Source: Acidobacteriota bacterium (GTDB lineage: Bacteria > Acidobacteriota > Terriglobia > Terriglobales > Acidobacteriaceae). Taken from it: a stretch of DNA of 64,000 bases. The position numbers and the translations under genes were made by a program. The notes below the pieces were generated by a model. It was not told where the DNA came from. It worked only from the letters and a program-made list of their open reading frames with translations, and did no database searches. Below, in pieces: positions 45,662 through 54,726 of this stretch; the first letter of the stretch is position 1; every line of letters starts with the position of its first letter. The stretch lies in assembly GCA_028872955.1 (NCBI GenBank), contig JAGWNX010000005.1, positions 1 through 64,000 of the forward strand, given 5' to 3'.

Positions 45662-46968
45662 CGCGCCCCGTCTGTGGCAAGCCGCAGTCCAGCGATCTGC
45701 CAACGCGTGGCTGGCGCAAAGAAGTTGCGATAGGTGGCGCGCAGATGCGTAATCGGCGTCGCACAGGAGCCGCCGCGCAGCACCATCTGCGACGACATGA
45801 ACTTGCCGTTGTACTCGCCCAGCGCACCGGGCAGTGGCTTGTAGCCCGGGTAGCCCAGATAGGCAGATTGCGTCCACTCCCAGGCCTCGCCGAACATCTG
45901 CTGCAAGCCGGGAGCGACCGAGGCACGCGCCGGATGCAGCAGGCCGGACTCCAGGCAGTTGCTGGCCGCCAGCGGTTGCAGCGCAGCGGCTGCGTGCTCC
46001 CACTCAAACTCGGTCGGCAGACGATGGCCCGCCCAGCGGGCAAACGCATCTGCCTCAAAGAAGCTGATGTGGCACACCGGAGTCTCGCTCAGGTCATCCA
46101 GCAACTGCGTTCCACGCAGCGTGTACACCGACCAGCCCGAGCTGGAGCGCGGCTGGCGCTGCCAGTAGAGTGGTGCCTGCCAGCCCTCGGCACGCATCTC
46201 CTGCCAGCCCTCGGCAAGCCATAGCTCCGGGCGCTGGTAGCCGCCCTCCTCGATGAAATGCAGATACTCGGCGCAGGTTACCAGGCGCGTCGCCAGCGAA
46301 TAGGGCTGCAGAAAGTACTGGTGCCGCGGGGTCTCGTTGTCAAAGGCGAAGCCGTGCGGCGTGGTGCTCTCCGGCGCGGCCCCGATGGAGACTAACCCGC
46401 CTGCGAACGTCTCCCACTGTTGCAGCGGCGCTGGCAGCACCGGCGCCAGCGCTGGCATCGACTCCTGGTAGGCCGGCCGCAGCGGATTGGTGAAGAGCGC
46501 ATGCTTGATGTCGGTCGCAATCAGCTCCAGATGCTGTTGCTCATGCTGCAGTCCCAGCACAATGCGCCGCTCCGCCTCATCCTCCACGCTAAGCTGCAGC
46601 AGCCGAGCCATCGCCTCATCCACGTGTGCCCGGTAGCTCAGGATCGCCTCCAGCGAGGGGCGCGAAAAGGAGGCTCGCAGCCGCTTCTCCGGCATGTCGC
46701 CCAGGGCGTTGTAGTAGCTGTTGAACAGCCAGGGAAACTCGGCGTGAAAGGGCTGATAGGCAGAGACAAACTCACGCAGAATGAACGTCTCAAAGAACCA
46801 GCTGGTGTGCGCCAGATGCCACTTGACCGGGCTGGCCTCCGGGCAGGACTGCACCATCATGTCCTCTGGTGTCAGCGGTCGGCAGAACTGCAGGGTGGCA
46901 GCACGCACTGCCTGGTAGCGGGCCAGCAGGTCAGCCGTAGCGTTGGGTGCGGCAGAGATGGGGTGCAT
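45658..46968 (-). CDS. egtB: Ergothioneine sulfoxide synthase EgtB
   Basis: 436 aa. Iron enzyme coupling hercynine to a thiol with O2. N-terminal DinB domain with three His ligands: His51 in KWHLAHTSW and His142/His146 in QHEQQHLELI. Central FGE-sulfatase-like domain: FAFDNETPRHQ, WAGHRLPTEFEWEHAA, EAWEWTQS, GGSCAT. A Tyr-Tyr pair (85-86) in FNSYYNALG matches the alternative active-site loop reported for EgtB of Chloracidobacterium, which takes cysteine directly. No egtA or egtC is adjacent, consistent with that route. ATG 46968 with GGAGAG upstream. Confidence 0.92.
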   Translation of the reverse strand: MHPISAAPNATADLLARYQAVRAATLQFCRPLTPEDMMVQSCPEASPVKWHLAHTSWFFETFILREFVSAYQPFHAEFPWLFNSYYNALGDMPEKRLRASFSRPSLEAILSYRAHVDEAMARLLQLSVEDEAERRIVLGLQHEQQHLELIATDIKHALFTNPLRPAYQESMPALAPVLPAPLQQWETFAGGLVSIGAAPESTTPHGFAFDNETPRHQYFLQPYSLATRLVTCAEYLHFIEEGGYQRPELWLAEGWQEMRAEGWQAPLYWQRQPRSSSGWSVYTLRGTQLLDDLSETPVCHISFFEADAFARWAGHRLPTEFEWEHAAAALQPLAASNCLESGLLHPARASVAPGLQQMFGEAWEWTQSAYLGYPGYKPLPGALGEYNGKFMSSQMVLRGGSCATPITHLRATYRNFFAPATRWQIAGLRLATDGAR

Positions 46969-47048
46969 ACACGCTCTCCAGGATGAGTGCAGGTTCTAGT
47001 GAGATGCGCCAGCGCAGCTAAAGTTACCAGGCAGACTCCGCGCCTACG

Positions 47049-47765
47049 TTACGCCGAGTGGGAGTTGAGCAGATACGCCAGGAAGTAGGCAGCCGCCGCC
47101 GCGGTGCCGCCAATAGCCACCGTCTGCAGCGCCGAACGCAACCAGCCCGCACCAACCATGCGCCCCTTGACCCCGCCGAACAAAGCCAAAGCCACCAGCG
47201 TAATCAGCGCAGAGAGCTTCAACGCCTCCGTCGAATTCACCACAAACATATACGGCAGCAGCGGAACAAATCCGCCCGCGATGTAGGAGGCGGCAATCGT
47301 CAGCGCAGACCGGTGCGCGCGGTTCGACTCCGGCTCCTCCAGCCCCAGTTCAAAGCGCATCATAAAGTCCACCCAGGCCTTCGGATTACGCTTCAGCGCC
47401 TGCAGCACCGGGGTCGCCGCCTCGCGATCGACGGAGTACTGCTCGAAGATCTCGTAGATCTCCTCTTCCTCATCGTGCTCGCGGTGGATGATCTCATGCT
47501 GCTCACGCGCCAGTTCGGAGGCATAGTGCTCCGCATCGCCGCGCGCCGCAAGGTAGCCGCCCAAACCCATCGCGATGGAACCAGCAGCAATCTCTGCCAA
47601 ACCGGCCAGCACAACGATCTTTGAAGAGGACACGGCACCCGACAGACCTGCTGCCAGGGCAAACGGCACCGTCAAACCGTCGGAGAGGCCGATGACGACA
47701 TCCCGAACTGCCTCAGATGACTCAAAGTGATCTTCCGTGTGCGAGTGATTGGCAACGTCGTGCAT
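47049..47765 (-). CDS. VIT1/CCC1-family membrane transporter
   Basis: 238 aa. His-rich start (HDVANHSHTEDHFE), then DVVIGLSDGLTVPFALAAGL and AGSIAMGLGGYLAAR with the family's metal-facing residues; a Glu/His-rich cytoplasmic stretch (HEIIHREHDEEEEIYEIF) corresponds to the metal-binding domain; about five helices in total. Members move Fe2+ or Mn2+. ATG 47765 has no ribosome site but TACACT lies exactly 6 nt upstream (candidate leaderless). Divergent from the DUF5666 gene. Confidence 0.88.
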   Translation of the reverse strand: MHDVANHSHTEDHFESSEAVRDVVIGLSDGLTVPFALAAGLSGAVSSSKIVVLAGLAEIAAGSIAMGLGGYLAARGDAEHYASELAREQHEIIHREHDEEEEIYEIFEQYSVDREAATPVLQALKRNPKAWVDFMMRFELGLEEPESNRAHRSALTIAASYIAGGFVPLLPYMFVVNSTEALKLSALITLVALALFGGVKGRMVGAGWLRSALQTVAIGGTAAAAAYFLAYLLNSHSA

Positions 47766-47777
47766 GTGGGTAGTGTA
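47766..47777 (-). promoter_or_regulatory. Candidate leaderless promoter (-10) of the VIT1 gene
   Basis: TACACT at 47772-47777 (minus strand), then ACCCAC and ATG. Same spacing as before VOC-ribH and lhr; no Shine-Dalgarno. Confidence 0.5.
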
Positions 47778-47901
47778 GCGCAGCCTGCTGTTCTTGCTGC
47801 CGCGCACAGAATCCACATCCGCAGGGCGTCTTTCGCCGCAGAAGGCCGTCTGTAGTTGCAGTGGGCTGCCGGTACAACGGCACCCGGAACGAGGAATCAA
47901 C

Positions 47902-48789
47902 ATGCCATCGGTACCCGCCCGTAAGACTCCACGCCTGGCAGCCAGAGTACTGGTACAGGCCATGCTGGCAACGGCACTGCTGGCAACGCTCGCGCCCGCG
48001 CTGCGGGCTCAGGACCCCGGTGGGTCCGACCCGGCAGACGGTCGCATGGGCGGCATTGCCATGGGGAATGCACAGCGCGTCTCCGGCACAGTAACCGCCA
48101 TCGCCGCTAACCAGCTGACGGTAAAGACCGAGCGCGGCGAGACTGTCGTGATTGTGACGACGCCCAACACGCGTCTGATGAAAGACCGCCAGCCGGTCCA
48201 GCTGACCGCAGTGCATGTGGGCGACGGGGTGGGTGCCATGGGCGTGCTGGACGAGAGCACCCGCACGCTGCACGCCCTCGGCGTCTTCATCATCGACGCG
48301 GAGCAGATACGGCAGGCCCGTGAAAATCTGGGCAAGACGTACATCGTGGGTCGGGTGACGGCCATCGATGACGTCAAACTTACCATCCAGCGACCCGACG
48401 GCGTAGCCCAGGTCATCCAGGTGGACGAAGGCACTTCCTTCAAGCGCGGCCTGCGTGGCATGGGGGGCGTCGGTGCCTTCGGCTTTGGCGGTGGAGGCGG
48501 CATGGCGGGCCCCTCTGGCCGCAGGCCCCGTCCAGAGGGTGCGCAGGCCGGGCCCAGCGACGGCAGCGCCGGAGAGAGCATCACGCTGGCCGACATCAAG
48601 ATCGGCGACCAGGTCGCCGGCCAGGGCAGCCTGAAGGATGGCGTCTTTGTGCCCACCCAGCTCGGTGTCATGACGCCCCGGGCCGCCCGGCGCCGCCGCG
48701 AGAGTGACTCCGCCGCCCCGGCAACCTCTGCGCCCGCAGACTCCTCCACCGGCCAGGCAGCGCCTCCCACTTCAGGCACCAGCAAGTAA
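47902..48789 (+). CDS. Secreted protein with two DUF5666-like repeats
   Basis: 295 aa, ATG 47902 with GAGGA 6 nt upstream. Signal peptide VLVQAMLATALLATLAPALRAQ. Two similar beta-repeats (VSGTVTAIAANQLTVKTERG and VGRVTAIDDVKLTIQRPDG), each followed by an acidic KxGDxV strand, fit DUF5666. A Gly/Phe-rich insert (GAFGFGGGGGMAGP) separates halves and the C-terminus is a Ser/Thr/Pro/Ala-rich tail. Unknown function. It starts a run with a TonB receptor (29 nt downstream), VWA and TPR genes. Confidence 0.75.
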   Translation: MPSVPARKTPRLAARVLVQAMLATALLATLAPALRAQDPGGSDPADGRMGGIAMGNAQRVSGTVTAIAANQLTVKTERGETVVIVTTPNTRLMKDRQPVQLTAVHVGDGVGAMGVLDESTRTLHALGVFIIDAEQIRQARENLGKTYIVGRVTAIDDVKLTIQRPDGVAQVIQVDEGTSFKRGLRGMGGVGAFGFGGGGGMAGPSGRRPRPEGAQAGPSDGSAGESITLADIKIGDQVAGQGSLKDGVFVPTQLGVMTPRAARRRRESDSAAPATSAPADSSTGQAAPPTSGTSK

Positions 48790-48818
48790 CCCAAGTGGCG
48801 CCAAGGATCGAACCAGCC

Positions 48819-51800
48819 ATGCACAGCTCGCGACAGAGAGCAGGATGCCGAACACTGGCCAGCGTGGCGCTGGGCTTCGCCTGCATGGCAGCCGGAGCTG
48901 GCGCGCAGGCTCCGGCGACGGCAGCAGTGCCTGCCCCGGCAACAGCATCTGCACAGGCCAGCGGCGGCACGGTGCATGGCTCCGTGCAGGCCGGCACGGT
49001 ACCCCTGCCGGGCGTCGCCCTTACCGCCACCAATACGCTGACCGGCAAGCGCTACGCGACCACAACCGACATTACCGGCAGCTATGCCATGGCGGTGCCG
49101 CGGAACGGCCGCTACGTCATCCGGGCAGAGCTGGCAGCATTCGCGCCCGTCACCACGGAGGTGCTGATCAACGCAGCCGGTCAGAACGGCGGCCAGCCGG
49201 ACCAGGTTGCCAACTTCACGCTGCAGCTGGCTTCGCGGGTCGTCCTCCAGCCCGACTCCGACGCCGCCCCGACCGCCACGGCGGGCGAACGCAACAGCAA
49301 CCGCGGCCCTGGCCTGCAGGCCTTGAGCCTGAGCGGCGGCGCCGCCGACCTGGCCGACGCCAGCGCCGGAACCAGCATCAGCGGTGTCCAGATGCCGTCA
49401 CTGGCTGGCGCAGAGGGGAGCGACAACCTGCTGGCCACCGACTCCGTCACCGTGCGCGGAGCCAACGGGCAGACGAACGGACTGGCAGGCATCAGCCAGG
49501 ACGATCTGCAGCAACGCATCCAGGATGTGCAGGCGCTGGCGCAGCGCATGGGATTCAACGCGAACGACGTCAGCAATGCCATCGCCGGTGCGCTGGGCGG
49601 CCTGATGCAGGGCGGTGGCTTCGGTGGCGGATTCGGCGGTGACTTCGGCGGCCCACGCGGCGGCTTCGGCGGCCGGGGTGGCGGCCTCGGGGGGATGCGA
49701 GGCTTGAATCCCAGCCAGCCCCATGGTTCCTTCGGCTACACCGGGGCCTACAGCGCGCTGAACGCCAACAGCTTCTCCGTCACCGGCACGCCCATTCCCA
49801 AGCCGGCGGCCAATCGCAACAGCTTTGTGGCCAGCCTCACGGGTTCGCCCTATCTGCCCGGGCTCACGCGTCCCAACCCGAAGCAGTTCCTGTTCCTCAG
49901 CGCCCAGCAAACGCGCAGCACCACGCCCACCAGCACGCAGCTCATCGTCCCTACGGCGGCACAGCGTCTTGGCGATCTTACCGGCGCAGGCACGGTCTAT
50001 GACCCTGCCACCGGCCAACCCTATGGCGCAACCCGGTGCAGTTCGGCGCTGGCTGCGCTTGACGCCTCACCCACGGCGTGCCTTCCGCAGACGGAGCTGA
50101 GTGCCGCCGGTCAAGCCTTGCTCAGCTACTACCCGCTGCCTAACGTCGCCTCCACGGGCACCGCAGACAACTACCAGGCCAACACCATCGCCACCGCGCA
50201 CAGCACGCAGATCTCCGCACGCTTCAACCGCAGCTTTGGCTCGTCGCCAGCGGGCTTTGGCGGGCTCGCAGGCTTTGGCGGCTTCGGCGGCGGACGTCGC
50301 CAGCAACCGAGCCAGAACACGCCACCCAGCCTGCGTCAGAGCATCAGCGAAAGCTTCTCCTACTCCCACGCTGCCAGCGATGCGCAGAGCTTCGCTCCGC
50401 AGCTCAGTGGCAAGTCCATGTCGGAGGGCTACAACCTCTCCAGCGGATACACCCTCGGCTACGGCCGGTTCAACAACACGGCCACGCTGGCCTGGAATCG
50501 CTCGCGCAGCACCAGCACCAATCTCTTCACCAACACCGCGATGAATCCCGCCGTGCAGGCCGGCGTGCTGGTGGGCGACCCGTCCATCTACGGCAATCCC
50601 TTCTACTACGGGGTGCCCACCATCAGCCTCTCGGGCGGCATCGCTGCGCTCAGCGATACCACTCCGGGCGACCGCATCAACCAGACCATCTCGTTCTCTG
50701 ACTTCGTCAGCTGGAACCACAAGAAGCACAACCTGCGGCTCGGCTTCGACTTCCGCCGCATCCACGCCGACTCCATCGGCGGCACCAACGTGCTGGGGGC
50801 GTTTACCTTCAGCGGCTACGCGACCGAGAACCCTGCCCAGCAAGCGTGCCAGCCCACCACCACGCAGAGCTGCAACTTTGCCCTCAGCGGCTCGCCCATC
50901 GCAGACCTATTGCTAGGCCTGCCGCAACAGACCGCCGTGCAGGCCGGGCTCAACAAGATCTACCTCCGCGCCAACGCCTGGGACTACTTTGTGCAGGATG
51001 ACTTCCGCGTGCTGCCCAGTCTGACCCTCAACACCGGCCTGCGCTGGGAGTACTTCTCTCCCTACTCGGAGAAGTACGACCGCCTCACCAATCTGCAGCA
51101 GACCGGCGACTTCGCCACCATCACCCAGGTCTGCGCCAGCCCCGCCACCGGCTGCATCGTTGCCTCTCCCAGTTCGCTGGTGCGTCCAGACCACGCCATG
51201 TATGCTCCGCGCCTGGGTCTCGCCTGGCGGCCTAAATTCCTGAAGGATACCGTGCTGCGCACCGGCTACGGCATCAACTACAACACGGGCCAGTACGCCA
51301 CCTTTGCGCAGAAGCTCGCCCTGCAGCAGCCCTTCGCCCTGACCCAGACCAATACGCTCAGCTCTGCCGCCAGCCCAACCAGTTGCACCACAGCCAACAT
51401 GACGCTGGCCAGCGGCTTTGGCTGCTCCACCACCATCACGCAGAGCAACTTCGGCGTGAATCCCGACTACCGGCTGGGCATGGTGCAGGTGTGGAGCCTG
51501 GACCTGCAGCGAAGCCTGCGCGCCGGAGTCGTGCTCAACCTCGGCTACAACGGCTCCCTCGGCGGACACCTCGACGTGGTGCGAGCGCCCAACCGCACCG
51601 CCACTGGCGTGCTGAACCCCAACGCCGGACAGTTCAACTACGAGGATTCGCTCGCCTTCTCGCGACAGAACGCCCTCACACTCAACGCGCGCAAGCGCAT
51701 GCAAAAGGGCATCGCCCTGCAAGCCACCTACACCTACGGCCACTCGATCGACAATGCCTCTTCCATTGGCGGCAGCGGCAACTCGGTCGCGCAGGATGAT

Positions 51801-52382
51801 CGCAACCTGGGCGCGGAAGAGAGCAACTCGAGCTTCGACGTGCGGCACAGCCTCTCCGGCAACTGGGTGTTCGAACTTCCCTTTGGCCCCAACCGCGCCT
51901 TTCTCAGCAAAGGCGGCCTGTGGTCGCGACTGCTCGATGGCTACTCGCTCTCAGGCACCTACACCTTTGCCACGGGCAACTACGCCACCCCGGTCTACGC
52001 CGGCACAGCGGCAGAGGTCGCCTCCGGCGCGGGCAGTTCGCTGCGGCCGGATCTGGTTGCAGGGCAGGCTATTCGCGGGGCAGGCACCCTGCGCAGCTGG
52101 TTCAACACCGCTGCCTTCCGCGTGCCCGCACCGGGCACGTATGGCACCGCCTCGCGCAACTCCATCCAACTGCCGGGCACGGTCTCCGTCAACAGTTCGC
52201 TATCCCGCACCGTGGAGCTTGGCGACACACGTTCGTTTGAGGCACGCGTCTCGGCCAACAACGTCTTCAACACCGTGCAGTATGCCGGTGTGGGCACCAC
52301 CATCAACGCACCGACCTTCGGCCAGGTCACCTCCGCCGCAGCCATGCGCTCGCTCACGTTTGTGGCGCGGTTCCGGTTCTAG
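48819..52382 (+). CDS. Oar-like TonB-dependent outer-membrane receptor
   Basis: 1187 aa from ATG 48819 (a GTG at 48795 adds 8 residues). Signal peptide near residues 5-30, then a carboxypeptidase-regulatory-like domain (GSVQAGTVPLPGVALTATN to about residue 125), plug-like region with TDSVTVRGANGQ, then a long C-terminal barrel (YSHAASDAQSF, HKKHNLRLGFDFRR, ALTLNARKRMQKG, SSFDVRHSLSGNWVFELP) ending in VARFRF. Two Gly/Phe-rich loops sit at about 265-294 and 475-495. Such receptors in Acidobacteriota likely import or bind polymers; ligand unknown. VWA and TPR genes follow. Confidence 0.9.
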   Translation: MHSSRQRAGCRTLASVALGFACMAAGAGAQAPATAAVPAPATASAQASGGTVHGSVQAGTVPLPGVALTATNTLTGKRYATTTDITGSYAMAVPRNGRYVIRAELAAFAPVTTEVLINAAGQNGGQPDQVANFTLQLASRVVLQPDSDAAPTATAGERNSNRGPGLQALSLSGGAADLADASAGTSISGVQMPSLAGAEGSDNLLATDSVTVRGANGQTNGLAGISQDDLQQRIQDVQALAQRMGFNANDVSNAIAGALGGLMQGGGFGGGFGGDFGGPRGGFGGRGGGLGGMRGLNPSQPHGSFGYTGAYSALNANSFSVTGTPIPKPAANRNSFVASLTGSPYLPGLTRPNPKQFLFLSAQQTRSTTPTSTQLIVPTAAQRLGDLTGAGTVYDPATGQPYGATRCSSALAALDASPTACLPQTELSAAGQALLSYYPLPNVASTGTADNYQANTIATAHSTQISARFNRSFGSSPAGFGGLAGFGGFGGGRRQQPSQNTPPSLRQSISESFSYSHAASDAQSFAPQLSGKSMSEGYNLSSGYTLGYGRFNNTATLAWNRSRSTSTNLFTNTAMNPAVQAGVLVGDPSIYGNPFYYGVPTISLSGGIAALSDTTPGDRINQTISFSDFVSWNHKKHNLRLGFDFRRIHADSIGGTNVLGAFTFSGYATENPAQQACQPTTTQSCNFALSGSPIADLLLGLPQQTAVQAGLNKIYLRANAWDYFVQDDFRVLPSLTLNTGLRWEYFSPYSEKYDRLTNLQQTGDFATITQVCASPATGCIVASPSSLVRPDHAMYAPRLGLAWRPKFLKDTVLRTGYGINYNTGQYATFAQKLALQQPFALTQTNTLSSAASPTSCTTANMTLASGFGCSTTITQSNFGVNPDYRLGMVQVWSLDLQRSLRAGVVLNLGYNGSLGGHLDVVRAPNRTATGVLNPNAGQFNYEDSLAFSRQNALTLNARKRMQKGIALQATYTYGHSIDNASSIGGSGNSVAQDDRNLGAEESNSSFDVRHSLSGNWVFELPFGPNRAFLSKGGLWSRLLDGYSLSGTYTFATGNYATPVYAGTAAEVASGAGSSLRPDLVAGQAIRGAGTLRSWFNTAAFRVPAPGTYGTASRNSIQLPGTVSVNSSLSRTVELGDTRSFEARVSANNVFNTVQYAGVGTTINAPTFGQVTSAAAMRSLTFVARFRF

Positions 52383-52407
52383 CTCTCACCAGGAAAGACG
52401 TACACCC

Positions 52408-54648
52408 ATGACGCGCATCGGGCACACAACCCTCCGCCGGGCCACAACAGCAGCACTCACACTGCTGCTTGCCATCGCCGCTGGGCAGCATGCGGCAGCC
52501 CAGCAGGCCGCAGCCCAGCAGACGCAGGCGGCGGCGGCCGCGAACGGATCCTTCACCCTCACCGTGCGCTCAGAGATCGTACTGACCAACGTCGTGGTGC
52601 GCGACCGCAAGACCGGCTCCCTGGTCAAGGGGCTGAAGGCCAGCGACTTTACCCTGCTGGAGAACGGCAAGCCCCAACGTCTTGCCAGCTTTGACTACCA
52701 GAGTGTGGACGACGTAGCCACGCTGGCCGAGAGCAATACCGTCGTCGGCGCTGCCCCCCGCACCGTCGCCTCGCTGCTCAACAACGGCTTCGCCGCCCAG
52801 CCTGCTGCGCTCAAGGATCACCGCCTGATCGTACTGTTCTTCGACCTGAGCAGTATGCAGCCGGAGGATGTGGAGCGAGCCGTCGACGCCGCCAAACAAT
52901 ACATCCAGCAGGCCATGCAGCCGGCAGACCTGGTCGCCGTCGTCAGCCTCTCGGGCGGCCTCAGCCTCGACCAGGACTTCACCGCCAACAAACAGGCACT
53001 CTTGCACGCCGTCGGCCAGTACAACGGAACGGAAGGCTCCGGCTACGGGCTGGGCAACGAAGGCGGCACCAGCAGCGGCACGGCCGACGACAGCTCCAGC
53101 TTCGTCGCGGACGACAGTGAGTACAACGCCTTGAACACGGACCGCGAACTCTACGCCATCCGCGCCGTGGCCCGATCCCTGGAGCGAGTCGATCAGAAGA
53201 AGAGCATGCTCTACTTCAGCGGCGGCCTTACCCGCCAGGGCATTGAGAACCAGGCCAGCATCCGCTCTGCCACCAACGAGGCGGTGCGCGCCAACATGGC
53301 CATCTACTCCGTGGACACGCGCGGGCTGCAGGCCCTGCCCCCTGTAGGCGACGCCAGCACAGGCAGCCTGCGCGGCACCGCCGCCTACAGTGGCGCAGCC
53401 ATGCAGAACCAGCTCAGCACCAACTTCAGCTCGCAGGAGACACTCGGCACGCTGGCTGCCGATACCGGCGGCAAGCTCTTCGTCGACTCGAACGACTTCG
53501 CCCCCGCCTTTCAACAGATCCAGCACGATACCGAGGGCTACTACATCCTCGGCTTCCACTCCACCAATCAGGCTCGCGATGGCAGCTACCGCCACCTGAC
53601 CGTCAAGCTCAACCGCAGCGACGTCAAGCTCGAGTATCGCCCCGGCTACTACGCGCCTGCCGACTTTCAGCACGCGCGCGCCGAAGACCGCGAGCAGCAG
53701 CTCACCGACCAGCTGCGCAGCGACCTACCCGCCACAGACGTCCCCCTCTACCTGCAGGCGCTCTACTTCCGCAGCACCGCAGGGCGTCTCTTTGTGCCCG
53801 TATCGCTCATCGTGCCAGGCTCCCAGATTCCCTTCCTGAAGAACGGTGATCGCAGCAAGGCCACGCTCGACGTGATCGGCAGCGTGAAGAATGCGCAGGG
53901 CATCCTGGTGGGCAATGTGCGCGACACCGTCAAGCTGGCGTTGGACGCAGCCCAGCAGGTGGAGCGCAAAAACATCCAGTACTCCACCAGCTTCACGCTC
54001 GCACCCGGCACCTACCACCTGAAGTTTGTGGTGCGCGAGAACCAGACCGGCCGCATGGGCAGCTTCGAGACTGACCTGCAGCTGCCCGACTGGAAGAAGT
54101 CGCCGCTCAAACTCAGCTCCGTAGTGCTGGCCAGCCAACAGGTACCCAACCAGGCTAAAAATCCCGCCAGCCCGCTGGTGCGCAACGGCGTGGAGTGGAT
54201 ACCGAACGTGCCCCACGTCTTCCGCCAGGATCAGCACCTCTACCTGCTGTACGAGGTCTACGACCCGGCGCGAGCCAGGCCGCTCGCCTCCACCTCCGCA
54301 CCTGCGCCCGCGCCTGCCCAGCAGCACCACACGGGCCCGCCCGTGCGCGTGCTCACCAGCATTCAGTTCATGCAGGGCGGCATCAAGGTCTACGAGACAC
54401 CTCTTGTCGAAACCGATTTCGTCACCAATCCGGAGCGCGGCGCGGTCGAATTTCAATTCGATATTCCGCTGCAGCCGCTCGCCCCAGGTGACTACCTCTG
54501 CCAGGTCAATGTCATCGACGATGCCGCCGGGGCCTTTAGTTTTCCTAGACTTGCGTTGCGCATTCGCCCTTCGGCTCCGCAAACACCGGCAACTGCGGCA
54601 GCAGCTAGGCTTGCGGGCACACCGCCGACCAGCAACCATGCACCATAG
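52408..54648 (+). CDS. VWFA-related protein of the acidobacterial type
   Basis: 746 aa. Signal peptide TAALTLLLAIAAGQHAAAQ. N-terminal beta-domain LTVRSEIVLTNVVVRDRKTG followed by SDFTLLENGKPQ, then a von Willebrand A fold from about residue 125 (RLIVLFFDLSSM, ADLVAVVSLSGGLSLDQDF, KKSMLYFSGGL, IYSVDTRGL). The MIDAS motif DxSxS is degenerate (FDLSSM). The C-terminal half is beta-sandwich. It matches the VWFA-related Acidobacterial domain group. AGGAAAG lies 11 nt before ATG 52408; 25 nt after the receptor stop, so co-transcription is likely. Confidence 0.88.
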   Translation: MTRIGHTTLRRATTAALTLLLAIAAGQHAAAQQAAAQQTQAAAAANGSFTLTVRSEIVLTNVVVRDRKTGSLVKGLKASDFTLLENGKPQRLASFDYQSVDDVATLAESNTVVGAAPRTVASLLNNGFAAQPAALKDHRLIVLFFDLSSMQPEDVERAVDAAKQYIQQAMQPADLVAVVSLSGGLSLDQDFTANKQALLHAVGQYNGTEGSGYGLGNEGGTSSGTADDSSSFVADDSEYNALNTDRELYAIRAVARSLERVDQKKSMLYFSGGLTRQGIENQASIRSATNEAVRANMAIYSVDTRGLQALPPVGDASTGSLRGTAAYSGAAMQNQLSTNFSSQETLGTLAADTGGKLFVDSNDFAPAFQQIQHDTEGYYILGFHSTNQARDGSYRHLTVKLNRSDVKLEYRPGYYAPADFQHARAEDREQQLTDQLRSDLPATDVPLYLQALYFRSTAGRLFVPVSLIVPGSQIPFLKNGDRSKATLDVIGSVKNAQGILVGNVRDTVKLALDAAQQVERKNIQYSTSFTLAPGTYHLKFVVRENQTGRMGSFETDLQLPDWKKSPLKLSSVVLASQQVPNQAKNPASPLVRNGVEWIPNVPHVFRQDQHLYLLYEVYDPARARPLASTSAPAPAPAQQHHTGPPVRVLTSIQFMQGGIKVYETPLVETDFVTNPERGAVEFQFDIPLQPLAPGDYLCQVNVIDDAAGAFSFPRLALRIRPSAPQTPATAAAARLAGTPPTSNHAP

Positions 54649-54726
54649 GTTGTACCGGTGTCGCTTGACAAAAATTATTTATAGGGCAGATGATGCATGG
54701 CCGGACGTGTTCCGGGAGTTGTCCTC

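Noticed and set aside
49600-49700. Short Gly-codon repeats in the TonB receptor as a CRISPR or tandem-repeat element
   Set aside because: In-frame, variable-length codons for a Gly/Phe-rich loop; no constant repeat-spacer structure.
54665-54692. TTGACA followed by an AT-rich stretch upstream of the TPR gene as a promoter
   Set aside because: No acceptable -10 at 15-19 nt (AGATGA at 17); the TATAGG-like sequence is only 9 nt away. Not enough to call.
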